Below are positions 49,198 to 59,224 of a stretch of 64,000 nucleotides of DNA, piece by piece (the first letter of the stretch is position 1; each line of letters opens with the position of its first letter). This DNA comes from Prorocentrum cordatum (Eukaryota > Sar > Dinophyceae > Prorocentrales > Prorocentraceae). The position numbers were made by a program, and so were the translations under genes. Where the stretch lies: positions 90,173-154,172 of the forward strand of contig CAUYUJ010020579.1 in NCBI GenBank assembly GCA_963575745.1. The letters are read 5' to 3'. A model generated the notes under the pieces. That model was not told the origin of the DNA. It worked only from the letters and a program-made list of their open reading frames with translations, and did not search any database.

Positions 49198-51960
49198 CCC
49201 AGGAGGCGTCGGACATCGATCGGGCGAAACGTGAAATCCGAGGCTGTCTGAATGGGTTTGCGTCCAGCGTGACGCCATACGGACCTCTGATCGATAAACT
49301 GGTTTTGGCAGCATCCCCTGGGCCAGATGTGGAAATGTATTACTGCAACCCTATGGCGTATTTGTGGAAGGCGTGTCAGGACAACACAGAATTTTCAGAC
49401 TATTTGCGCCGACACGTTCGAGGTCTCGCAGGGTCCCTGATTCTCTACCAAGACGAATGCACGCCCGGGAACCAACAGCGGCCAGACCATGGGCGCAGCG
49501 TCATGTGTCAGTACTTCACTCTTAAGGACACGAGAGCGAAATGTGCCCCTGGGCGCTTGGCCCGCCCGCCGCCCACTGCGTTAGGATCGAATGAACGAGC
49601 CAGCGGGCACGGCCCACCCCCACCGTAAAATCAGGCGCAGGAGCAGCAGCAACTGAATAAGAGGGCGAAGGCAGGGGCAGGCGAGAACAAGAAGGGGATG
49701 AGGAGGAGGGGGGGAGAAGGAGGAGAAGGAGGAGGGAAGGAGGACGAAGGAAGGAGGAGGAGGAGGAGGAGGAGGAGGAGGAGGAGGAGACGGAGGAGGA
49801 GGGGGAGAGGAGGATTTGTTAGTGCACAAGACGCAGATTGGCGGCGGGATCGAGGCTAATCGCCTGGTTCGGCACCTTTCTGCTCACACATAGGAGTTCC
49901 CACCAGACTTCAGGGCCCAGATCAACGGTTGGTTTGTCTTCAGCACGCTTGAAACAAAACATTTAGCACGCGTGGTTGGCGGGATGAGCGTCGTGACGGC
50001 TTCCACATTGAAGCGATTCTTCCCGCCAGAGGGCTTCTGTTTTGATCGAACTGGCATCATGTTGCCAGGTAGGGGTGGCGAGTTTCACTTTCGAATGCAG
50101 TTCAAAATCATCTGCCAGGACGAGAAAGCGATGAAGGCTGCTTTCGGGGCCATTGGATCAGCGGGGCTTAAGCCTTGCCTCCTGTGTAGAAATGTAGTCG
50201 CGGCCTGGGCTGGGATTGAAGATGAGTATTTCGTATCAGTCGGGGCTGCCAGAGCGAGGGATTTAGACTTACACGACCGAGCCTCGATAACGAAGCCTCT
50301 GGCCCAAATTCCGCCGACGACCCCCGATGGGCCCGCATGTCAGGACGTATACATCCACACGTGGTTGAGAGCACGCACGAAGATGCACAACCGCACTTCA
50401 ATCATGCATAATCATGCGCCGAAAAACGGGAAAGCTTTAGCAAGCTCGGCGCCTTGAAATGTGAGGCAGCGGTCGCAGGGCGTCCTAGATGCCGTAAAGC
50501 AATGTTACGAGCGCTACCCCCCCTTGCCGAATGGGAACATGCGCCAGAGATGTAAGGATGGCTTTAAACTACACGGTTTCAAGCACGTCCCTTATGGCCT
50601 TCTTCAGGATGCACATTGCAGGAAGATAGTAGAGCCGTCAGAGTGCGTCATGTTTGACAACATGCACAACATTCTGGCGTCGGGAGGCCTCGCGCAGTAT
50701 CAGGTAAATGGGTTCATTAACACAGTTTTGCGAGAGACGGCCATCACAACTGCCGATCTCGATGAGTTCATGTCGACAGTGGTTGTTCCCCGATCGTATT
50801 CGAAGCCCCCCGCATCATTTTTTTCCAGCCGCATCGTGCGCAACGAGACTTCACACTGTAAGGGGTTCGCAGGTGAGATGATCACAATTGTGTCAATGCT
50901 CGTGTTGTTTTGCGAAGTTGTTCTGGCTCCTCGGCGCATCCTGGACGATCACGTCGTGTGCATGTGCTTGTTGGGCCAGGTCGTTGATTGGTGCGTGATT
51001 GCCCACGAGTCGGTCTTGTTGCGGCACTGCCAGACGTTGACTGATATATTAGACAGGTACCTGGATATGTCCACGAAACTGTATCCCTCGATCGAAAGGC
51101 CGAAATTGCACTACTTACAACATACCCCTGGCACCGTGGCCAAGCACGGCATTAACCTCACGTGCTTCGCACCAGAGCGGCGCCACAAGGTAACGAAATC
51201 GGTCGTTGAGCATACATTTGCAGATCACAACACAGCCACGCACCCCATCAAGAAACTTGTGTTCTTGCACATCCAAGGGCTGATGGAGCCCAAGACGTTC
51301 ATGGGCACCTACCTGCACCGAGCTCGGAGCTTGGGGGACATTAGTAGCTGGACTTTGGGCTGGCAGAAAGCGCTCGTTCTGCTAGGGCCCAAGTGGCCTT
51401 CGAGGTTCTTGGGGACTCGGGGCCCGCGCGGGCCGATTCAGGAGACATGGCCGTTGCCAACCCAGGGGATGACGAAGGCCCCGGGGAGAGAAGAGTAGGA
51501 GGAGGAAAGGGAAGGCAGCGCAGAGCGCAGAGGATGGAGGCCAAGGGGGGGAGACGGAGGAGGAGGAGGAGGAGGAGAAGGAGAAGGAGAAAGACGAGGA
51601 GGAAGCACGCGCGTTTCCCCGAGGATCTCAGAACTGATGGGTCTTCACCGACACGAGATCAACATGTGGGCGTCGACCAGCATGAGAACGCCCCGAGGCA
51701 CGTTGCATCTCTCCGACTTGCTGTGGTTTGTGCAAGGGGGCCAGCTGATAGTAGCCAGGCCAGTAATGTTCATTGAAGTGAATTCAACATTCGCAGCGTT
51801 GGCAGATGTATTTGAGAAGGGCGGTGATTCCCTGTACCGCCCAAGCGGGAAGGGCCCAGCTTTCCTTCCAGTCTCGGAGCTGGGGGGCACCCTCGCTTTC
51901 GTGAGAATGCCAGGGCAATCGATTCGGCCCCTTTTTCCAAAATTGCCGATCGAGCTCTAA
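49198..51960 (+). CDS. DDE-transposase-like gene, copy 3, several exons
   Basis: Exon pieces: about 49,198-49,530 with SLILYQDECTPGNQQRPDHG; about 49,892-50,330 with AGLKPCLLCRNVVAAWAG, beginning at ATAG|GAGTTCCC; about 50,465-51,490 with CVMFDNMHNILASGGLAQYQ (the Asp-x-Met-His landmark) and NLTCFAPERRHK; and about 51,622-51,960 with LHLSDLLWFVQGGQLIVARP, homologous in pattern to the end of copy 1. Intervening stretches hold GGA tracts (49,680-49,810 and 51,490-51,610). No ATG is assigned; the 5' exon may lie before the foldback element at 49.0 kb. Exact junctions are unresolved except the acceptor at 49,891. Order and landmarks match copy 1 throughout. Confidence 0.55.
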
Positions 51961-52527
51961 GCTTGAGGCGCGCAGCAATGCGAGAAGGAGGAAGAGGATA
52001 ATACAAGAAGAAAGGCGGGGAGAACGAGGGAGGATGACGAGGAAGAGGAGGGAGAGGAGGAGGATGAGGATAAGGGGGAGGAAGAGGAAGAGGCCACATA
52101 TATGGAAACCGACGCGGATCGGTCCCGATTGCATAGTTTCTGATGGCATCGTTCAGTTGTCAACTAGGTGCGCTTGTCTGTCGCTGGCGATGTACAGTGC
52201 CACGTGGCATCGCTTGCCTGTTGCTGGTGGTGTACAGTTCTACTGCACTGTCAACTGTGCGAGTGCCAATCACGTCCACCTCCTCCTTCACCTCCTCCTC
52301 CAACTTCTCTGCCTCCTCCTCTTGATCCCCCTCTTCCTCCTCCTCCTCGTTCGCCGAAGGCGTCGGTAAAGCAGGCGCCCCGAAGTGCCCCTAAGAGCCC
52401 ACGCCGCCACAAAGCGGCCCTTATGAGTCCCCCAGCGAGGCTTCAAAATATTCCCGGGCAGCCCTCCTCGAGGACTCTGAAGACCCCAACCAGCAAACTG
52501 GGGGGGAACGTGATTGATGTCTGCATT

Positions 52528-52594
<67 letters not shown>

Positions 52595-53143
52595 AGAGAG
52601 AGAGGGAGAGCGAGGGACACAGGGAGAGGGATAGAGATTATGACCGAGAGAGAGAGTGAGAAACTAAAGGGGAAGCTTGTGTACTTGGAAGGATTCAAGA
52701 GGCCGCAAAGAAAGATAATGTTAGGAAGCGTATGAGGAAAACGATTGGGAGGGCGACAACCATGAAACCGTTCCTGGAGGCGCCCGAGAGGGTTCTAAAT
52801 GCTGTAAAGGGCCCGCCTGTGCATGCCCCAGGGGCCCTCCGACATTCGAGGCCGAGTGACCCCCCTCCCCCTCGCTTGACGAAGCCGAAGATGTCGAACG
52901 CGCTGGCACCTGCCCGGGTCCGAAAGCCCTGCCCTCACTGATCGCAACCGCTTGACATCTCCAACGCTGTCACAATGGCCGTCGTTCCCAAACAGTGCAT
53001 GCACGACAGGACTAGGGCTTGGATTGGCCTGCTGAAATTGTTTGAACAAACAGATGTCGGGCTTGGATTGGCCCCTCCGAAAAAGCTTCGCACGCGTTGC
53101 TGGTCTACAGACACTGTTTGGGGTGCACGATCTCATGACAAGA
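51961..53143. other. No recognised gene; GGA, TCC and GA tracts
   Basis: GGA tract at 51,985-52,095, TCC tract at 52,280-52,350, GA run at 52,529-52,605. Short open segments show no domain. The last part (52,975-53,143) is unique 5' flank of the gene at 53.2 kb. Confidence 0.6.
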
Positions 53144-53167
53144 TCAGTAGCCAAATTTTGGCTCCAG
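53144..53167 (+). other. Relict spliced leader with 2-bp insertion
   Basis: TCAGTAGCCAAATTTTGGCT then CCAG matches the leader apart from AA inserted after GCCA and a few changes. It shares GGCTCCAG with the relict at 46,732. The ATG at 53,231 follows 63 bp later. Confidence 0.65.
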
Positions 53168-53230
53168 CTGTTCAGCACCGTCAGCTTGCGCTCTCACGTC
53201 CGACTTGCATTTGCAGCTCACTGCACAATC

Positions 53231-54259
53231 ATGGCCGCTGCTGCAGCGCCCGTTGTGGAAGCAGTCTCGGCGGAGTCAGCTAGCGAGCAAGCGACTCCGA
53301 AAAAGTGCACCACCTGCCACTTGTGCATCCCTGACGGCGGAAAGTGCTCGGCGATCTTCAACCCAGGCGAGGGCAAGAGCAGCAAGGCGTATTGGCGTTG
53401 CCAGAAATGCGTCGCGCTCAAGGCCCGTCTCAGGCGCGCCATGGTCGTCGAGGACAGGTTGGACTTCAACAATCAGCCTGATGATGAAAAAAAAATGTTC
53501 TTCCAGAGGGCCGCTGAATTATACGGCCCCAACCTGAAGTTGTTCGTTACCCAGACGCTTGAGAAAATCAGGACTACGACGAAGTCAGCATCTTACGAGG
53601 GCGAGGCGTTCTGGCATACCGAGGACGAGCTCAATAAGAACTTCAAGCCGCATGTGGTGGCACACGTCAAAGCGAACGCCCGCAAACTCATGAACTCAAC
53701 TACAGGGGAAGTGGAGTGGGAGGTGTTCCGCTACAAGACGAAGACCGTGGACGCCACCGAGGACAAGGAGGTCTTGAAGCGCAAGGCCGAGGTGGAGGAG
53801 ACCAAGAAAGCGCCGAAAAAGGTGAAGCAGGAGCAGGCGAAGCCTTCGGATGATGGGGAGGCTAATCCTGACAAGGGCCTCTTCACCGAGAAGCAGCTGA
53901 AGCGGGTCCAGACGGCCTACGACAAGATCGTGGGTAAGGCTGATGAGTTGGACAAGCTATTCCAGGAGTGCTCGGACCCTTCGATGAGTGAGTACGTGCA
54001 GACCAGACACATGACGGCGGCTGAGAGAACCTTGGAGTCCCTCGCAGTTCTCCAGACGATGATGAAGACGGCGCTCGATACCAAGAAGGCTCCTCAGGCG
54101 GACTTCATGAAGAGCTTGGCGGGCGTCGTGAAGGCCGCTTTGGACTTGGTGACGACCTCGACGAAGAAGCTGACGTCCTTCAAGCAGGAGGCTGAGGATG
54201 ACCTAGAGGAAGGCGCTGAGGGCGAGGAAGGTGCTGCTGACCACGGTGATGTGGAGTAA
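53231..54259 (+). CDS. Intronless zinc-ribbon and coiled-coil protein
   Basis: ATG at 53,231 gives 342 residues with no intron. Residues 26-64 form a zinc-ribbon-like unit: KKCTTCHLC, then YWRCQKCVALKARLRR. The middle (80-160) contains RAAELYGPNLKLFVTQTLEK and VEWEVFRYKTKTVD. From 190 on it is a long Lys/Glu coiled coil (LFTEKQLKRVQTAYDKIVGK) ending in an acidic tail (EEGAADHGDVE). The WRCxxC-LxxR pattern recurs in the gene at 62.6 kb, and EWEVFRY recurs in the 31-33 kb gene. The relict leader at 53,144 and the absence of introns mark it as a retroposed cDNA. It may bind nucleic acid or protein; function unknown. Confidence 0.65.
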   Translation: MAAAAAPVVEAVSAESASEQATPKKCTTCHLCIPDGGKCSAIFNPGEGKSSKAYWRCQKCVALKARLRRAMVVEDRLDFNNQPDDEKKMFFQRAAELYGPNLKLFVTQTLEKIRTTTKSASYEGEAFWHTEDELNKNFKPHVVAHVKANARKLMNSTTGEVEWEVFRYKTKTVDATEDKEVLKRKAEVEETKKAPKKVKQEQAKPSDDGEANPDKGLFTEKQLKRVQTAYDKIVGKADELDKLFQECSDPSMSEYVQTRHMTAAERTLESLAVLQTMMKTALDTKKAPQADFMKSLAGVVKAALDLVTTSTKKLTSFKQEAEDDLEEGAEGEEGAADHGDVE

Positions 54260-54729
54260 CGTCCTGATCGCTACGTCCCTGCCGCGCGTGGGCATGAGCC
54301 CACAGGAGCCGACTCCGTGAGAGCTCTACAGGTGCTGTGACATGCTTGCCTTTTCAATGTGCATTGCCCTGAGGCCCAGCCTCGCGGCCTCATGTTCAGG
54401 CCCGGGCACAGAGGGCGATGGGCCGATACGCGAGGAGGCTAGCCCCTCGAAGCTCAAGTTTGTTCTTGCGAGCAAGTGATTTTGCCTCAAAGGCGTATGC
54501 CATGCGCGTCGTCACGTGACCTCCACTCCTCCTCTACTAGACTTCTTTCTCCTGCACACATGTATCGCCCTGTGTGTGTATGTTCTCTGCCTCCAATCTC
54601 TGCTGCCCTCGCGCTCTCCCTCCCCTTCCGACCACCATCCAGAATGTTCTGAGATACGGGATCGAGGGTCCAACTGATCACGTCGGCTGCGTCTGCCCAT
54701 GCACGTCTCAACTGTCACCCCCCCTGTTC

Positions 54730-54893
54730 CCGTGTACGCCCCGTGTACGCCCCGTGCACGCCCCGTGCACGCCCCGTGTACGCCCCGTGTACGCCCATGA
54801 CCCCCCGACGCACAGCGTACACGGGGCGTACACGGGGCGTACACGGGGCGTACACGGGGCGTACACGGGGCGTACACGGGGCGTACACGGGAC
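54730..54893. repeat. Large hairpin of inverted 11-bp arrays
   Basis: Six copies of CCCCGTGTACG (two with GCACG) run left to right, then a spacer of about 22 bp (ATGACCCCCCGACGCACAGC), then seven copies of the reverse complement (CGTACACGGGG). Arms of about 66-77 bp could form a cruciform. Confidence 0.95.
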
Positions 54894-54925
54894 GTCGTCC
54901 CTCCTCCTCAGCTGGTGCTTCTCCT

Positions 54926-55112
54926 CCTGACCCGCGAGGGTCCGACGCAATCGAGCAAGTCCTGACCCGCGAAGGTCCGACGCAATCTAGCAAGTCTTGA
55001 CCCGCGAGGGTCCGACGCAATCTAGCAAGTCCTGACCGTCCCCCTCCTCCTCCTTACGCAATCTTGCAAGTCCTGATCCGCGAGGCTCCGACGCAATCTA
55101 GCAAGTCCTGAC
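54926..55112. repeat. 35-bp tandem repeat
   Basis: TGACCCGCGAGGGTCCGACG followed by CAATCTAGCAAGTCC recurs at 54,928, 54,963 and 54,998, with diverged copies to 55,112. A TCC tract follows at 55,128-55,190. Confidence 0.9.
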
Positions 55113-55412
55113 CCTCCTCATCCTCCTTCTCGTCCTCCTCCTCCTCCTCCTCCTCCTCCTCCTCCTCCTCCTCTCCCTGACTCTGCTCACTGCTCAGCGT
55201 GCCCAGGGGATGGCGCGGCCCCCCCTGCCCGCCGATTCGATCGATGCGTTGGGAAACGTCGAGGTGCCTCCCCTGCCCTTCTCGGCAAGCGTGCCATGAC
55301 GATCGCTCCTGCCCCTCCCCGCAGCTTCGGGCTCAACGAGGCTAGCCCGTGAGCCCACAGCTGCAATCAGAGTTTGAAGATACAGATCTTTACTTACATT
55401 CTCGCCCCCACC

Positions 55413-58206
55413 ATGCCTGCCGCTCGATCGAAGGCTTCGGATGGGGGGGGGTGAGGAGGAAGGAAGCAGAGGAGGTCGAAGGAGCGACTTGCGAGGAGGA
55501 GGGGGGAAGGAAGGAGAGGAGGGGGAGGAGGAGGAGGAGGAGGAGGTAGGCAAAAGGACGATGAGGGAAAGGTGGGGTAGGAGGAGGAGGAGCAGAAGGA
55601 GGAGGAGGAGGAAAAGGAGGCCCCTGATCAGGCTGCAACACGTCGGAGTCAGACGGCTGTGGAGTCCTGGGGGAAACGATGCAAGGAACTGATCGCCCTT
55701 ACGCCGCAGGTCGATTTCAAGCATGGCCAGGACTTCGCTAACTGCTTCCAGCGCCCGCTTCGGATCTGCCTGCCCTGCGTTGGGGTCGACGGGTGCGGCG
55801 CTGCGTTCTCTCTCATGAACGTCTCTGTGGTCGGCCGCAATGTGATGGACATTGAGACGTCATATGACAAAATTTTGGAGGGCCATTTTGGTCCAGGCTC
55901 CCCCCCGGGCCCAAACGATCCCCCTCCCCTGCAGGCTCAGAAAGCTCACCCTCCCCAGGCTTCGAGAAAACGCCCCCGCAAGACAATCCATCCTCCGCCC
56001 ACAGAGGCGTCGCGTCGCTCGGGGAGGGCAGCGGCGACGTCACGCAGATTCAGCTCGAATCAGTCTATGGATGCGATGGGTTGGTGATAGTGCGAGAGCA
56101 AGGGTGGGCCACGAATGGTGCTTCGGGGTCGGCTGAGCGCTGGCGCGTTTGGCCAAGCGCTCAAGGCTAACCCCAACGCGCCATTCGTAACCACGCCCTT
56201 GCTCTCGCGCAAGGTGAGCGGTCCACCGTGCCCCCCCTGGTCGACCGTTGGCCTCAAGAAGGGTCGAGATGACCCCCGTTCTGACATATACTTTCAAGTG
56301 CTCACGATGGCAATCAAGCTCATCAAGGATCTATTTGGGCGGTTCCAAGCGATGCATCAACCCATCCCCAAACGTTGCGATCTTCCTTTTCCTTCTCGTC
56401 CTCCTTCCCTTCCTCCTCCTCCTTCTCCTCCTCCTCCTCCTCCTCCTCCTCCTGCTGATACTCATCCTCGACCTCCCATGCCACCCCCCCCTCCGTTTCC
56501 AACACCTCCCCTCCCACCTTACCTCGCTACTTGTTCCTGGGGGAGGGGGTGATGGCATGCCTCCTAAAGGATGGTGTCGCTCTGTTCACGCTGCTCGAGA
56601 ATGTGCCTGGCACGTTGGGAGCCCAATTGGCATCGGCTCGGTCGGTTCGCTTGGATCGCTCGGGGCCCCAATCGGGGCCCACGTCCTGGGTTGGCCCCGG
56701 GCTTGGTCAGCTTTGCCGTGGTTTGGTCTGGCCGCCTCGCCTGGTGTTTTGTCGGCCCTAGGCATTGCAGATCTCCTGGACTCGGTCCTGGGTGTCCTCC
56801 GCAAGGAGGTCAAGGAGTTCCAATGGGACGCCGTCAGCCTTGACTCGATTGATTACGGTTCGGCGCAGCAGAGGCGCCGCGTATGGCTCAGAGGCCTCCG
56901 CGCGGCCTCTGGGCCCATGCCTCCACCTCTCCAGCCGTTCGAGACACGCCCGCTGCAGGAAGCGGCCATTTCGTCGTCGCCACCCTCCCTGCACTCCTTC
57001 TTGTTCTCATCTTCCCCGTCGTCCCCCATTCCTCCCTTTCCTCCTCCTTCTCCTTCTCCTCCTCCTCCTCCTCGTCCTGCCCCTGCTCCTCCTCCTCCTC
57101 CTGCTCCACCTCTTCTCGTGTTCCTCCTCGGCCCTCTTCTCGCGCTGGTAGGATTTCCTGGCCCAGCTGCCCCCGGGTGACCTGGAGGCGCTCACGCCGA
57201 TGATGAGGAGAAGCTTAACGTATTACGAAAAGAGGGTGCGCCGCCTCCTGGCCCAGGGGCTCGTTTCGGAGTCGAGCATCTGCTGTTTCAACGTCGACCG
57301 CTCCCAGAACGGGGCTTGGGGGAAGGACATACTCGTCGATAGGTGCCCCACATTGACCACTAAGAACCGATACATCTGGGTACTCAAGGCTGGCGACGCA
57401 CGCCTCCCTTACGCGAACCGCCAGTACTGCAGGACCGATTCGAAACGCATGCCCCATCCCTGAACCAGTCTGGCCAACGAGCGAAGAACGAACAGAAGGA
57501 AGAAGAGCGAGGATGGAGAGAAGGAAATTGATAAGGGGAAGGAGGATGCGAATGAGACGGGGGAAGATAATGAGGAGGAGGAGGAGGAAATGGAGAAGAG
57601 GAAGGAGGATATGTACACCGCTTTTGAAATGGTGAGTAGCTCAGGTCAGTTACGTGCGTTCGTCTGGGCCCCGCTTTGGTTCCCAAGGTTGCTGACCCCT
57701 GTGGAGCGGTTTGGGCTACAAGGGCTACCCCTGAACAGTGTCAAGGATTTGCCGTCTGAGTCCCTGGCCCTGAAGGCGTCGGGAAATGCGTACCCCGCGC
57801 CGATGGTCATTGCAGCAGTCGCCCCGCTTTTAACTAAAGCTCGCGAGCTTCACGGTGATCCCAATGCTTCGCAGATCCGCCGCCCAATCATGGTTACTTG
57901 TATGTGCTACATTCAAATGCTTGAAACTTATAAAAGGTATGCCCGCTTGGGCGGCATGTTCCTGCTTGAGCTCATGTACCTGCCTGACGGTGGCAGGCGG
58001 ATTTGGCAGAGTCGTCTGTTCTTTTGCCGCCCGGGGACTGCGCTGCCTCTGTGTCGGAGGCCAAGCGCATCCGCGCCCTCTTCGAATCTGCAGGGAAATC
58101 CCCGGGCGGAGGCAAGCCGCTTTCACGCAGAGAGCAGCAGCAGCGTGCCAACGCTGAGGTCAAGAAAGCACGCAAGCTCATTTCCCAGTTCACTCGGCCA
58201 AGCTAG
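55413..58206 (+). CDS. C5 cytosine DNA methyltransferase, nine-exon model
   Basis: Model: 55413-55433, 55632-55896, 55935-56089, 56214-56327, 56570-56609, 56762-56958, 57152-57432, 57688-57854, 58010-58206. These join in phase to 478 codons. Motifs of the C5 family appear in order: I (VGVDGCGAAFSL, residue 57 on), III (GDVTQIQLESVYGCDGLVI, 129-147), IV (VSGPPCPPWSTVGL, catalytic Cys153), VI (LLENVPGI, 193-200), VIII (DYGSAQQRRRVW, 229-240), then RLLTPVERFGLQGLP (358) and LKASGNAYPAP (386, motif X). The enzyme would transfer methyl from S-adenosylmethionine to cytosine in DNA. At 478 residues it is little more than the catalytic domain, so a role near retroelements is possible. Weakest points are the first exon, the 38-nt gap at 55,897 and the last intron. 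Confidence 0.75.
55434..55631 (+). other. Intron 1 of the methyltransferase gene
   Basis: AAG|GCTTCG to TCAG|GCTGC, phase 0, GC donor. The interior is GGA/TCC-rich. The AG|GCT word is repeated at both ends. Confidence 0.5.
56090..56213 (+). mobile_element. Foldback intron (introner-like) in the methyltransferase gene
   Basis: A 124-nt GT-AG intron, phase 0: GTGATA|GTGCGAGAG to CGCAAG|GTGAGC. Its two halves are imperfect reverse complements along nearly the whole length: GCGAGAGCAAGGG pairs with CCCTTGCTCTCGC, then CACGAATGG with CCATTCGTAA, then GGGGT with ACCCC, then TGAGCGCT with AGCGCTCA. Removing it joins motif III to motif IV exactly (GLVI then VSGPPC). Confidence 0.85.
56328..56569 (+). 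other. Intron with GA donor and TCC tract
   Basis: ATCAAG|GATCTA to CTAAAG|GATGGT, phase 0; AAG|GAT occurs at both ends. Removing it gives IKLIK-DGVALFTLLENV. Confidence 0.7.
56610..56761 (+). other. Intron with GC donor
   Basis: GTGCCTG|GCACG to CCCTAG|GCATTG, phase 1. Removing it gives LLENVPG-IADLLDSV, which matches the usual ENVPG(I/L) form of motif VI. Confidence 0.7.
56959..57151 (+). other. Intron with GA donor and TCC tract
   Basis: CTGCAG|GAAGCG to GGTAG|GATTTC, phase 0. Removing it gives ETRPLQ-DFLAQLPPGD. Confidence 0.65.
57433..57687 (+). other. Intron with GA donor and GGA tract
   Basis: ACTGCAG|GACCG to CCCAAG|GTTGC, phase 2. Removing it gives NRQYC-RLLTPVERF. Confidence 0.6.
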
Positions 58207-59224
58207 GGTGACAGTGCCTTTTTTTCGCACACCGCATCGCATGATGATCCTTGGGAAGGTCGCGGCCAGAAGGGCACTGGCCTTGCAGATACCAGTTCGC
58301 AATTTGCGAATCATCGAAAGGGGTCGATGTGTATCTCGTATCTTTGCTGATCACTTTTGGGATGTACAGGAGTTCTGATGCGTGCGTCTAGTTGGAAAGA
58401 GAGCCACCTGATCACATAGCCTAGCGCGCAGTCGAAACCACACTTAGCAAGCTAAAGTACCACCAGAAAACCGTTTCGAGCAAGCATTGTTTGGTTGTCA
58501 GCGTGTGTTTATCATAGATCAATGCCGCTACAAGTGACAGGTGCTCTCCCGCTTTTTGTCTTGCTTCGCCGAAGGCTAGCCTCGCGAGGTATATGCAATC
58601 GAGATCATTTTTTGCCGCAAAACAAAAAGCCCATGCATGGACGGCAGGAGGAGGATGGGAGGAGAGGAGGAGCGGGAGGGAGAAGGGAAACACAGGAAGC
58701 AGAGAACGACTGGGAGGAGGACGACGAGGAGAGCGGAAGGAGAACGCAAATGCGTATAATGGAGGGACGGGAAGGCCCCCCATGGGAGCGGCCCCTAGTC
58801 ACTGTGCCGCGCTTGGTACCTTCTGCCTCGGCACCCCACCCAGGAGCCCCCAAGAAGGCCCAGCACCCAGCAAGGGACTTGCTTCTAAACCAAATTCCCT
58901 ACGGGGTTCGTTTCCAAAACATGTTGCGCACGAAACTAGAACAACTCAATGGGCCTCTCGAGACCCCCGACAAAGAACATGAATATCAGATGTGGTCCGT
59001 TTCAGACGGCTTGTGGGGCACTCTTGTCGGGCCCTTATCGTTGGGCCGCGTCTTGCTCCACTTCCTCCTGCCACCTTCCAAGTGATTATCCTCCTCCTCC
59101 TCCTCCTCCTCCTCTTCCTCCTTCTCCTACTCCTCCTCCTCCTCCCTTTTTTGGTAACATTCATGCTCGAACATCTCTTGGAGCGCCGACTGTCCATCGA
59201 GCTTGCACCTTCGAGGCTTTGGCC
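58207..59224 (+). other. Between genes; one possible unrecognised exon
   Basis: A plus-strand segment at about 58,760-59,085 is open and reads RDLLLNQIPYGVRFQNMLRT and LEQLNGPLETPDKEHEYQMW, protein-like but of no family I know. A GGA tract precedes it (58,645-58,740) and a TCC tract follows (59,093-59,150). It could be a 5' exon of the gene at 59.2 kb. Confidence 0.35.
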
